From positions 1-64,000 of the forward strand of contig BOLD01000001.1 in assembly GCA_016861345.1 (NCBI GenBank): 64,000 bases of DNA, read 5' to 3'. Shown here one piece after another: positions 54,456 to 63,139 of the stretch. Source of the stretch: Oligoflexia bacterium. Its GTDB lineage: Bacteria > Bdellovibrionota > Bdellovibrionia > Bdellovibrionales > Bdellovibrionaceae. The notes beneath the pieces were generated by a model. That model did no database searches and was not told the origin of the DNA. It worked only from the letters and a program-made list of their open reading frames with translations. A program made the translations under genes and the position numbers. Every line of letters starts with the position of its first letter. The first letter of the stretch is position 1.

Positions 54456-56657
54456 TCAGAGAGAAACTGATTTCTTGTTTTCCCAAATCAATCCATCAAG
54501 CGAGACTCGACCTTGATCGAGTGATCGATAAATAATCATATTTCTCAAAATCGCTTTGACGTAAAAACTTGTTTCATACCAAGGAATTTCATCAAACCAG
54601 ACTTCCTCAAAAGGATCTGAAGAAAAGTTTTTAACCAGATTTTGCAGCTCAGGTCGAGACCTCAAAAAAAGTCGAATTCGGTGTGGTCCTGCGTTATATG
54701 CGGCCAGCCCTAAAGGAACATTGCCTCCAAATTGATCAATCATTTTTGAAATATAGTGAGTTCCCATTGTGATATTCAGTTCAGATTCGTATAAATCATC
54801 AGGTATCTGTATACTTCCAATATTCAATTCTTGGGCAACTTCCTGAGCTGTCGGCGGGATGAGCTGCATAAGACCAAGGGCATTTGATGTGCTCGTTGCC
54901 TTTAAGCCGAATGCACTTTCTTGGCGAATCAAACTTCGTACTAAATATGGACTAAGCCCCTTTGCCGAAGATTCTTTTTGAATTTTTTCAAGATAGACTT
55001 TTGGAAAACCTATACTAATCAAATCCAGACTTCTTAATTGCGGATTTAAATCAATAGCCTCGTTAATCAATTTAATCACAGATGGAAAAGCATGATAAGT
55101 GACCCACTGTCGAGCTTGGTTTGCTTTCAAATTGGCCTCTTTTGGCTGAGGTAAATCGACCACTTCAGATTGAGCTTCAAGATACCACTCATTTTGAGCC
55201 AACAATTGAGCTCTACTCAAAACCTGATTATGATGACCCACAAATGGTATTTCCTGCTTCACATCAGTCGCCCGAATTTGATCTGCTGGCCACTCAAAGT
55301 AGTTTGATTTTCTCTCCGCACTGAGCCGAATTCCATAATAGGAAAGAGGATACTTATCAATAATGAGCGCCGCCTCTTCGAGGGCACGCATATTTTTTTC
55401 TGCCTGCAGACAACGAACAATCCAATATCGAGAACTCAACTCATACCGGTCCGCCCCCTTTGAAACCAGCAATCTTTCAAGGGTCGATATTGCCGATGCG
55501 TATTCTTTTTTACGAATTTGAACTAGCGCTAAGCGGAAAAGCACTTCATTCATATCATCTGCGCCTGGATGATACTGTATGTATTGACGGAAGTAGGTTT
55601 GAGCCTTTTGATACTGTCCTGTTAACTGAGCAGATCGCCCCAAAACATAGAGCAGAACTGATCCCTGTGGAGTTTTGTAGAAATCCTTATGGGCGACTTC
55701 TCCCATTCTTAAACTGAAACGATAGTCCGCCTTCTTGTGTGCTCGAAGGGCCCATTCAAAAGCCCGAGCCGAATGCACTCGATCCATCCCTGATAAAACA
55801 TGCGAATGAACTACTGAAATCTGCTTTGGCGGATTTTCGGAGTTATTAAGCTTATCTGTAAGATCTTGGTATATTTCAAAAATCTTTTCTTGAACAGCCT
55901 TTGCCCTAACTCCGTTTGGAAATTGATTCAGATAAAGAACGCCGTCTTCAACATAAGTCACCCAATCACTTTGTTTCAGGGCCGCCTGTAAACGCTCATC
56001 AAATTTTCTTTCATCGTCTGACAAATTCTCTATGGGCGATGGCAGTTCTAAACGCACTGGAGCTTCATTCAAAGATGTGTACACCGAATTCAGTTTGTCT
56101 CGAACAGATTTTGAATCTTTTTCTCCAAGGCTGAGTTGATAAAAGTGCTTTGCCTTGACCGGCTGATGCAATCCCAAATAGACATCCCCAGTAAGTCCAT
56201 AAAGCTTACTCTTTTGATCCTTCTCTAATCGATCCAAGAAAGGCATCAAATTATTGATCATCTCTAATGATTGACGTGGATTGAATTTCACTTTTTTATC
56301 AAGATACTCGAAATACCCTCGGACCATTTCATTCCAAAGATTCTGTCTCCAAGGACCGACGGCCAAATAGGCTTCATTTTTCTTTAAGGCAAGAAGACTT
56401 TGCAATAGCGATTCGGTCTGAGCATCTTTTGATTCAGAAGCTTCACTGAATTTACGGGCACACTTCATCCATGAGTTTAAAACCCAAGGACGAAGGGTGT
56501 GGTGTGAGTCAAAGTTCCTTTTCCCCAATTTAGCACATTCACCCCATTGGCGCCCTAGTTCTGCTCTCTTCATTAAGATTAACGATGAAGGCTGAGCTTT
56601 CGGTGCCCCTAACACAATTTCAGATAAAATGAGTCCAAGAATAATGGATCGAATCAT
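54456..56657 (-). CDS. slt: Soluble lytic transglycosylase (Slt70-like)
   Basis: 733 residues from the ATG at 56657, which overlaps the batD stop as ATGA. Signal peptide MIRSIILGLILSEIVLGA. A long helical, TPR-like superhelix (about 30-560; e.g. YVLGRSAQLTGQYQKAQTYF) encloses a C-terminal SLT domain: LVRSLIRQESAFGLKATSTS with the catalytic Glu, ALGLMQLIPPTAQEVAQEL and PLGLAAYNAGPHRI. It acts in the periplasm on glycan strands. Being coupled to batD puts a wall hydrolase into the Bat operon. Confidence 0.92.
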   Translation of the reverse strand: MIRSIILGLILSEIVLGAPKAQPSSLILMKRAELGRQWGECAKLGKRNFDSHHTLRPWVLNSWMKCARKFSEASESKDAQTESLLQSLLALKKNEAYLAVGPWRQNLWNEMVRGYFEYLDKKVKFNPRQSLEMINNLMPFLDRLEKDQKSKLYGLTGDVYLGLHQPVKAKHFYQLSLGEKDSKSVRDKLNSVYTSLNEAPVRLELPSPIENLSDDERKFDERLQAALKQSDWVTYVEDGVLYLNQFPNGVRAKAVQEKIFEIYQDLTDKLNNSENPPKQISVVHSHVLSGMDRVHSARAFEWALRAHKKADYRFSLRMGEVAHKDFYKTPQGSVLLYVLGRSAQLTGQYQKAQTYFRQYIQYHPGADDMNEVLFRLALVQIRKKEYASAISTLERLLVSKGADRYELSSRYWIVRCLQAEKNMRALEEAALIIDKYPLSYYGIRLSAERKSNYFEWPADQIRATDVKQEIPFVGHHNQVLSRAQLLAQNEWYLEAQSEVVDLPQPKEANLKANQARQWVTYHAFPSVIKLINEAIDLNPQLRSLDLISIGFPKVYLEKIQKESSAKGLSPYLVRSLIRQESAFGLKATSTSNALGLMQLIPPTAQEVAQELNIGSIQIPDDLYESELNITMGTHYISKMIDQFGGNVPLGLAAYNAGPHRIRLFLRSRPELQNLVKNFSSDPFEEVWFDEIPWYETSFYVKAILRNMIIYRSLDQGRVSLDGLIWENKKSVSL

Positions 56658-58558
56658 TCTTCCTTCCCCGCCAAAGCACAAGCCTTCAATAATAATTTCT
56701 CAGAGCTGTCGACTTGAGCTTGAAGCTCATCTTTTTCTTTATACTTACCAACAACGTGAACAGGTGCAAAACTGAGAACCTGAAAGACCTCTATCTTTTT
56801 TTGAATCTCTGAACCCAATTCACGACGAAGACTGGGAGGACAAAGATCAAGCAGTCTTTCCATTTCCATATTCGCTCCACCTTGCCCCGACAACTCTCCA
56901 AGAACAAAATAAAAAACATTGGTCATCTCTGTTCCGGCTCGACGCCAATCATTCTCATGAACATAGGCTCGAACTTTCTTCATCCGTTCTTTGAGCTCAA
57001 TTTTGATATTCTTTCTCTGATCACCTATGCCGAATTCGCGACGCGCCTTCCAACCCAAAATGGCAAATACAGCTAAATAAAGGAGTCCAATCAGTGGATT
57101 GATCAATTTCCCAGATAGAGATGAGGTCGCCACCCATGAGGTCACAACATCAGGGATTTCATTTTTCTTTTCCATTTTGGGCAAGTCTGAACCCTCTGTC
57201 TGAACTCGTGCCGACGTGAGCCCTGAAGACTGCGCACCCGGCGTAATCTTGATTGTCATTGGCTGTGTGACTCTTGAATAATACTTCTTTGTTGCAGGAT
57301 CAAACATTGAGGCTTGTAAACCTGGAATGGTCAACTCACCTTCTTGTCTTGGAATGATGAGAACCTCAAACTCTTTATAACTGTGTCCATTTTTAAAAAA
57401 CTTAGACTCATTCTTCGTGTCATAGATTTCCACAATAGCTGGCAAATTTAATGCTGGAAGCTCAATGAGCTTAGCATTTCCACTTCCCTCGAACCGAACC
57501 TTTAATGAAAACGGTTGATTCACCGGAAATTTATCTCCCTCGATCTGAGCAGACATTGCGAACTGACCAACCGCTCCGGTAAAATCACTTGGCCGCCCCT
57601 CCGTTGGCAAAGCCAAAACATTGATCTTGATTCGATCACTGGATCGAGTGTAGGAATATGGCTGTCCAAAACCAAAAGCACCAGTGGGGACTTGAATTGA
57701 AGCCTTCACTTTATATTCGTCAATCACAGCCTGTCCCGCTTTAATCGGGAATAAGGCATGGCTTGCCAGCAAAGCCTTTCGATATGGAATTCCATTGAGA
57801 ACTTCTTGAGTAAAATTAAGCGCTGGGACTTCTTCTAAAATCTCTTTCCAAAATCCTTTCAGATCAGGAAACTTCAAACGGTCCAGAGATAAAATATTCC
57901 CTCGTGTGTAGATATACCAATTGGCCGTGATCTGCTCCCCTTCAAAGACTGTGTTCTTATCAATCTCAGCATGAATAAAAAATGATTCATTTGGATTTTT
58001 AGGGACAAAGTTTCCTGTAGGTGGAGGCGGTGCCCGGTGCAAACCCTGACGCTGCATCAGCTGGTTGAACAATTCTTCCGCTTCATCCAGCTCATCATTC
58101 TGCGGCAGTCCGCGCGGAACTTGAGTTGCTCCTGATCCCTGCTTCGAGACAGTAACAACGATTGGCTTTGTGGTTTGAACTTTACCTTCAACATTCACTT
58201 CAAATCCCGGAATCGTTAACCGCCCCGGCTTTTTCGGCGTGAGCATGTAATTAAAATCCTGCCGTCTGACGATTTGAAATTGCATCCCCGCAGGTCCCTG
58301 AACTAATTTGGAGCTCGTACTGCTTGAGGTCCACGAATTTACCAGCTCAAAAGCATCCAAATGAGGAATGCGCGGCTCTGAAACGTCAAAGCTCTCTTGT
58401 GCAGAAACGGCCACCGTTAAGGTGATCGTATCACCCAATCCCATTTCATTTCTGTCCACATAGGCCTGAACCTGCACGTTCGAAGAGAGGGCGACAGAGG
58501 AAAAAACAATCGACACGAAAAAGAGGAGAAAAAATGAAATTTTACCAATCTTTATCAC
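56654..58558 (-). CDS. batD: BatD-family exported/membrane protein
   Basis: 634 residues from GTG at 58558, chosen because AAGGAG lies at the right distance and a signal peptide follows directly (KIGKISFFLLFFVSIVFSSV); the frame is open 23 codons earlier. The start overlaps the batC stop by 17 bases. BatD pattern: tandem Ig-like domains (VQVQAYVDRNEMGLGDTITL...; RPSDFTGAVGQFAMSAQIEG), one late membrane segment (LINPLIGLLYLAVFAILGW), then a charged cytoplasmic tail. It works with BatA/BatB; the name comes from aerotolerance in Bacteroides, and the real task is uncertain. Confidence 0.88.
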   Translation of the reverse strand: MIKIGKISFFLLFFVSIVFSSVALSSNVQVQAYVDRNEMGLGDTITLTVAVSAQESFDVSEPRIPHLDAFELVNSWTSSSTSSKLVQGPAGMQFQIVRRQDFNYMLTPKKPGRLTIPGFEVNVEGKVQTTKPIVVTVSKQGSGATQVPRGLPQNDELDEAEELFNQLMQRQGLHRAPPPPTGNFVPKNPNESFFIHAEIDKNTVFEGEQITANWYIYTRGNILSLDRLKFPDLKGFWKEILEEVPALNFTQEVLNGIPYRKALLASHALFPIKAGQAVIDEYKVKASIQVPTGAFGFGQPYSYTRSSDRIKINVLALPTEGRPSDFTGAVGQFAMSAQIEGDKFPVNQPFSLKVRFEGSGNAKLIELPALNLPAIVEIYDTKNESKFFKNGHSYKEFEVLIIPRQEGELTIPGLQASMFDPATKKYYSRVTQPMTIKITPGAQSSGLTSARVQTEGSDLPKMEKKNEIPDVVTSWVATSSLSGKLINPLIGLLYLAVFAILGWKARREFGIGDQRKNIKIELKERMKKVRAYVHENDWRRAGTEMTNVFYFVLGELSGQGGANMEMERLLDLCPPSLRRELGSEIQKKIEVFQVLSFAPVHVVGKYKEKDELQAQVDSSEKLLLKACALAGKEE

Positions 58559-59294
58559 GAGGCTTCTCCTTAATATCTTTTTTATTGTATTCAGCGCGAA
58601 TTCTTTGTTCTTGTTGTTTGATCTCACTCAAAATTTTATTCACATCACTTTGTGTAAGCTCCTGGCTCTCAAACTTTTTGGGTTGAGGTTTATTTTTTCC
58701 ATATTCTTTTGGTTGATCTTCCTTTTTATCTTTATCCTGATTCTGATTATCTTGATCTTGATCTCCCTGCTTTTGATCTTTTTTGTCTTTACTATCCTTA
58801 CCATCCTTGCTGTCCTGATTGTCCTTCTGATCTTGATCTTGCCCCTGGCCCTTTTGTTGCTGCTGATTTAAAATTAAGAGCTCAATGTTTGTTTTTGCCT
58901 CAATTGAGTTCGGATTGACTTCAAGGGCCGCCTGGTAATATTTTAAAGCCTCATCAACCTTGTTGGCCTTACCTGCCATCTCTCCTAAATTAAATAAGCT
59001 AGCAAATTGAGACTGTGGATTCTGAGCCATTTCTAAGGCTGATTTATAAGAGGACTCTGCCTTTTCCATCTGTCCTTGCCCGTAGTAAGAGAGCCCCAAG
59101 TTCAATTGAACTTCAGAGGAAAATGGAGAACCCTTCAAGGCATGAACAAAATGTTCTTGGGCTTGTGAATAATTATTATTTTTTAAAGCTTCAACACCCT
59201 TTTGATTTTCCCGAATGGATTTTAACGAGGTTGACTCGCCCCCCACTGCAAAACTCGACACACACAGCAATAAGCAAAAAATAAAAACTCTCAT
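58542..59294 (-). CDS. batC: BatC-like TPR protein
   Basis: 250 residues with signal peptide MRVFIFCLLLCVSSFAVG. Three TPR repeats (about 34-145: YSQAQEHFVHALKGSPFSSE, YYGQGQMEKAESSYKSALEM, AGKANKVDEALKYYQAALEV) provide a protein-binding surface. A very low-complexity Gln/Asp/Lys linker (about 155-205) leads to a charged helical tail. It overlaps the batB stop by four bases. It probably scaffolds the Bat complex in the periplasm. Confidence 0.85.
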   Translation of the reverse strand: MRVFIFCLLLCVSSFAVGGESTSLKSIRENQKGVEALKNNNYSQAQEHFVHALKGSPFSSEVQLNLGLSYYGQGQMEKAESSYKSALEMAQNPQSQFASLFNLGEMAGKANKVDEALKYYQAALEVNPNSIEAKTNIELLILNQQQQKGQGQDQDQKDNQDSKDGKDSKDKKDQKQGDQDQDNQNQDKDKKEDQPKEYGKNKPQPKKFESQELTQSDVNKILSEIKQQEQRIRAEYNKKDIKEKPRDKDW

Positions 59295-60355
59295 GCTGGA
59301 GGCACCTCAAATCGTCCCTGCCAAATTCGAAAGGCACTTCGACGTTCCCCTAAGAATAGCTCTAACAGCAAAAAGAAAATGGCAAAAACAAGAAAAATTT
59401 GAAATTTTTCATCATACTGCACAGCCATCTCTGATTGAAACTCAGTTTTCTCTAACTTATTAATGTCCTCAACCAATGCTTTTAAATGATCCCCAGAACC
59501 CACCGCATGGTAAAATCCACCCTGCCCAGCTTGAGCAAGATCGCGTAATGCTGCCCCATGCACCGTTGTTAAAACGGTCTGACCTGATTTGTCTTTTTTG
59601 TACCCCCGCAAATACCCCAAAGAATCTCGCTCTGGAATAGGAGCGCCTTTCTCTGTTCCATAGGCAATCGTGAATATTCGGGTTCCATCTTTGACTAGCT
59701 CCTTTGCCTGATCGAGAGCTCCCTGCTCATGATCTTCACCATCAGATGCAACAACAATAACTCGAGTCACTCGAGTCAGATCATCTTTAGCCACACCACC
59801 CCTCTGAAAGGCATCTTTGGCCTCAGTGAGGGCTGACTTAAACTCAGTACCCTGAGAACTGACTGATGTTACCGAAAGTGAATCAATATAAAGTTTAAGT
59901 GCCCCCGGATCTGTAGATAAGGGCGACAACAGAGCTGGCGATCCAGCAAAGGCCACAATGCCAACTTTATTTCCTGGCATTAAATCCAGCAACCGGCTCA
60001 GATCTGTTTTCATCTGCTCAAGTCGCGAGGGACGAACATCATCCGCAAGCATACTTGTCGAAACGTCCGCCAAAAACATGATTTCAACACCTTCTGCTTT
60101 GACCTCTTGCTTGCTCTGACCCGCCTGGGGCCGTGCCAGTGCCAATACCATCATAGCCACAACAAGAGATTGCAAAAATATTTTCCACTTCCTTTTTGAT
60201 TTCGAAATCGACGCCGTCAAAAAAGGAAGCATTTTTTCACCAAAGGATTTTTTCAAGCGCTCTTCTGACCTTTTCAATGTCACGAACCCAATCCCTAGCA
60301 AAACAGGTATTAAAAGCAAATATTGAAAAGCGACCAAATTTTCAAAGCGAAACAT
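59291..60355 (-). CDS. batB: BatB-like VWA membrane protein
   Basis: 354 residues from the ATG at 60355 with AGGAGG upstream, at a TAATG junction with batA. Two N-terminal membrane helices (YLLLIPVLLGIGFV; FLQSLVVAMMVLALARP) flank a short loop. A von Willebrand A domain follows with the metal site DVSTSMLADD (DxSxS), and one C-terminal helix (IFLVFAIFFLLLELFL). The VWA MIDAS binds a divalent metal and partner proteins. With BatA it likely forms a membrane complex driven by MoxR. Confidence 0.92.
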   Translation of the reverse strand: MFRFENLVAFQYLLLIPVLLGIGFVTLKRSEERLKKSFGEKMLPFLTASISKSKRKWKIFLQSLVVAMMVLALARPQAGQSKQEVKAEGVEIMFLADVSTSMLADDVRPSRLEQMKTDLSRLLDLMPGNKVGIVAFAGSPALLSPLSTDPGALKLYIDSLSVTSVSSQGTEFKSALTEAKDAFQRGGVAKDDLTRVTRVIVVASDGEDHEQGALDQAKELVKDGTRIFTIAYGTEKGAPIPERDSLGYLRGYKKDKSGQTVLTTVHGAALRDLAQAGQGGFYHAVGSGDHLKALVEDINKLEKTEFQSEMAVQYDEKFQIFLVFAIFFLLLELFLGERRSAFRIWQGRFEVPPA

Positions 60356-61365
60356 TACGGCAACCTCCTGAGCCATGTCACAGAAAGAAGCCACGACAGC
60401 GCATAACTAACAAGAGCCATGCTCACGAACTTTTGAAAATGTTCCGAGTATTTTGTGAATTTGTTGACATCAATTTTCGTCTTTTCCAGAGAATCAATTT
60501 CTTTAAAAACTCCCTCGAGTGAATCTTCACGGCTTGCACGAAAGTACTTGCCTCCTGTATCAGAAGCCATTTTAGCAAGAAGAGTCTCGTTAACTGTACT
60601 TTCAAAAGGCTGATAGGTTTTAACTCTGTTCCCAAAAACATCTCGCTGATAGATAGGAATTCTTGTTGGCCCATCTCTTCCAATTCCAATTGAGTAAATT
60701 TTAAGTCCATATCCTTTAGCAATTTCAAGGGCCGTTAATGGATCAATCGTCCCCGAATTATTCTCGCCATCCGTCATAAAGATGATGACTCGACTTTTCG
60801 CAGTAGATTCTTTCAAGCGTCCCGATGCATTGGCCAGAGCAACCCCGATAGCTGTTCCATCCTTAATTCTGGCCTGCTGAGCTGTTGTGATTTCACTGAC
60901 TCTACTTAAAAGAAGCTCATAATCAAGCGTCAAAGGAACGAGAGTGAATGACTCTCCCGCAAAAATAATCACTCCAATTCGATCCGAAATTCTTTTCTTC
61001 ACAAATTGACTGATAGTTTCTTTGGCGGCCTCTAGGCGATTAAGGGGCTTCATGTCTTCAATCAACATGGAATCAGAAATATCAAGAGCAATCACAATAT
61101 CAATACCTTCGACATTCTTTTTCACCAAAGTATCTGAGGTCTGAGGTCTTGCTAATGCCATAACCAAAAACACACCTGACAAAATTTTGAGAGCGAAGGG
61201 CAAGTTCATTAATCTTGTTTTTAATGTTGGATGAACATTTTGTAACTGTTTTAAAGCCGAGTACTGAAGACTCGGACGCATCTTCTTTTTATTGAAGAAA
61301 ACCCAGACGGCTATAAAAGCCAAAGGAATGAAAAAGAGAAACGCCCAAGTGGATTGCCACATCAT
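60355..61365 (-). CDS. batA: BatA-like VWA membrane protein
   Basis: 336 residues. N-terminal helices (STWAFLFFIPLAFIAVWVFF; ALKILSGVFLVMALARPQT), VWA domain with DISDSMLIEDM and IFMTDGENNSGT, and a last helix (FVSMALVSYALSWLLSV). The MIDAS residues D-x-S-x-S, T and D are kept. Its start overlaps the previous gene's stop by four bases. It is the family partner of BatB; their similar sequences point to an old duplication. Confidence 0.92.
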   Translation of the reverse strand: MMWQSTWAFLFFIPLAFIAVWVFFNKKKMRPSLQYSALKQLQNVHPTLKTRLMNLPFALKILSGVFLVMALARPQTSDTLVKKNVEGIDIVIALDISDSMLIEDMKPLNRLEAAKETISQFVKKRISDRIGVIIFAGESFTLVPLTLDYELLLSRVSEITTAQQARIKDGTAIGVALANASGRLKESTAKSRVIIFMTDGENNSGTIDPLTALEIAKGYGLKIYSIGIGRDGPTRIPIYQRDVFGNRVKTYQPFESTVNETLLAKMASDTGGKYFRASREDSLEGVFKEIDSLEKTKIDVNKFTKYSEHFQKFVSMALVSYALSWLLSVTWLRRLP

Positions 61366-62258
61366 AGACTGTCCTCTTTCTTCGCTCTCTCTTTCATCTT
61401 CTCATGAATATGATCGACAGTTTTACGTGAAAGCTCAATGAGCTGAATAACATCTTTTGAAAACAGATTTTGATCACTCTTCTTCGCGCGATCATATTCG
61501 GCAAATAGACTCTTTAGTTCTTCATCCAAATCTTCAAAAAGATGATGATGATCTGACTTAATTTCTTTTAGAATCGTCGCGTCTGACCACTGAATCGTGG
61601 GGATTAAGAGCGTTTTTCCAAGATATAACCGATATGCCTTTTCCAATTCTGTTAGAATTGCATTTGCTTCTTGAATTGCTACTTTTTGATTAGGATGAGC
61701 AAGGACAATGTGCTTACGCAAGACTTGCCGTAAAATATGATGATAATGAAAATATGGCGATTGTGCTGACTCGTGCGATAACATATCCTCAACCAATTTT
61801 TTCTTTTGCCACTTTCGACGAATTCTCAAGCCAATATACCCAGTTAAAGCAAGAAAAAGAGTCCCTGCAACAAGCCAAACCCAAAGTGGTAGATGTAGAC
61901 TGAACGGCCCAATAGGGCCATAGGGCTCAGGGGGAGCCTCAGAGGGCTGTATCACTGTTGCAACTTCAAACTGAACATCACCCAGAACAATCGAATTCTC
62001 TGCGCTGACAAGTTGAATAGCCTTAATCTGATGCTGCCCTGTCTGATAACTGGTAAAAGTCAGTTTTGCCTTTTCCTTTGATTCAAAATCAATTCTGAGC
62101 AGTTTTAATTTATACTGATCTTGTTCATCCAGGCGAAGTTCATAGGACTCAGGCTTGACCTCTGGCCACAACCCTTCACAGAGAAGATAAAATTTTTCCC
62201 CCACTGTGAGTGGGATTTTTGATTGAGATAAATCAAGCTGACATCGGATATCTGACAT
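61362..62258 (-). CDS. Single-pass membrane protein of the MoxR/Bat operon
   Basis: 298 residues without signal cleavage site. Residues 1-115 form a beta-rich domain (GEKFYLLCEGLWPEVKPESY) and a Pro-rich stretch (SEAPPEPYGPIGPF) precedes the only membrane helix (LWVWLVAGTLFLALTGYIGL, near 130). The cytoplasmic part (150-298) is helical and charged. This position between DUF58 and batA is often occupied by DUF4381-like proteins, but I cannot confirm that from motifs. It starts three bases after the DUF58 stop and is coupled to batA. Confidence 0.7.
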   Translation of the reverse strand: MSDIRCQLDLSQSKIPLTVGEKFYLLCEGLWPEVKPESYELRLDEQDQYKLKLLRIDFESKEKAKLTFTSYQTGQHQIKAIQLVSAENSIVLGDVQFEVATVIQPSEAPPEPYGPIGPFSLHLPLWVWLVAGTLFLALTGYIGLRIRRKWQKKKLVEDMLSHESAQSPYFHYHHILRQVLRKHIVLAHPNQKVAIQEANAILTELEKAYRLYLGKTLLIPTIQWSDATILKEIKSDHHHLFEDLDEELKSLFAEYDRAKKSDQNLFSKDVIQLIELSRKTVDHIHEKMKERAKKEDSL

Positions 62259-62261
62259 AAT

Positions 62262-63137
62262 TTACCTTCTCCGACGTCTTTGTTGAAAAAAACCAATCAA
62301 GGCATCGACATAATTTCCAGATGAGTCCACATCAATACGATCCACCTGGGCTTGACGCAATAATCGATCCCGTCTGGCCTCTAGCTCTCGGCGACTTTTT
62401 TGAAACTCATCTCGAAAGGCCTTTGAAGAGGTATCCACAGTGATAATCTCTCCGCTTTCAGCATCATGAAGCTCGATAATTCCCACATTTGGCAACTCTC
62501 GCTCCGCACGATCTCGAACCACAATCGCAGCTACATCGTGTTTGCGACCAAGCATTCTCAAAGAAGAATCAAATCCCTCGTCATAAAAATCACTTAAAAT
62601 AAAAACCAACGACTTCTTTTTGAGCACACCGGATAAGTATTCAAGTGCGGAAGAAAGAGATGTGCGTCTGGATTTAGGCTTATGGTAATACAAATCTCTT
62701 AAGATTCGCTGAACATGACCTCTCCCCTTACCCGCTGGGACAAAGTGCTCCACCTGGTCCGAATAAAGAAGCAAACCCACTTGATCTTTATTGCGAACAG
62801 CGCTGAAGGCCAAAAGCGCAGATAAGTGGGTCATCGCTTCGCCCTTAAAATATTCTCCTGAGCCAAAATCAGTTGATCCACTGATATCCACAACAAGAAA
62901 AAGACTCATCTCTCTTTCTTCGTCAAATTTTTTAATGAAGGGTTTGCCCGTGCGCGCCATCAAAGGCCAAGAAATACTTCTGACATCATCACCGGGAACA
63001 TACTCACGAAATTCCGCAAAAGTCATACCCTGGCCCTTAAAAGCCGTATGGTATTCACCAGCAAAGACATTATTCACAAGTTTTCTTGTGCTAATCTCAA
63101 GCAGTTTTACTTTTTTCAGTATCTCAGCAGGTAGCAC
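62262..63137 (-). CDS. DUF58 protein
   Basis: 291 residues, soluble. The DUF58 core is plain: GMTFAEFREYVPGDDVRSIS (37-56), then the VWA-like DISGSTDFGSG (about 88-98) and FILSDFYDEGFD. DUF58 proteins accompany MoxR ATPases and are thought to recruit or be remodelled by them. Unlike long DUF58 proteins it lacks N-terminal membrane helices. The start is two bases after the moxR stop. Confidence 0.92.
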   Translation of the reverse strand: MLPAEILKKVKLLEISTRKLVNNVFAGEYHTAFKGQGMTFAEFREYVPGDDVRSISWPLMARTGKPFIKKFDEEREMSLFLVVDISGSTDFGSGEYFKGEAMTHLSALLAFSAVRNKDQVGLLLYSDQVEHFVPAGKGRGHVQRILRDLYYHKPKSRRTSLSSALEYLSGVLKKKSLVFILSDFYDEGFDSSLRMLGRKHDVAAIVVRDRAERELPNVGIIELHDAESGEIITVDTSSKAFRDEFQKSRRELEARRDRLLRQAQVDRIDVDSSGNYVDALIGFFQQRRRRR

Positions 63138-63139
63138 AA

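Noticed and set aside
58605..58871. Extremely hydrophobic plus-strand frame that looks like a membrane protein
   Set aside because: It is the complement of the Gln/Asp/Lys-rich linker of batC; codons for Q, D and K read backwards give L, I and F.
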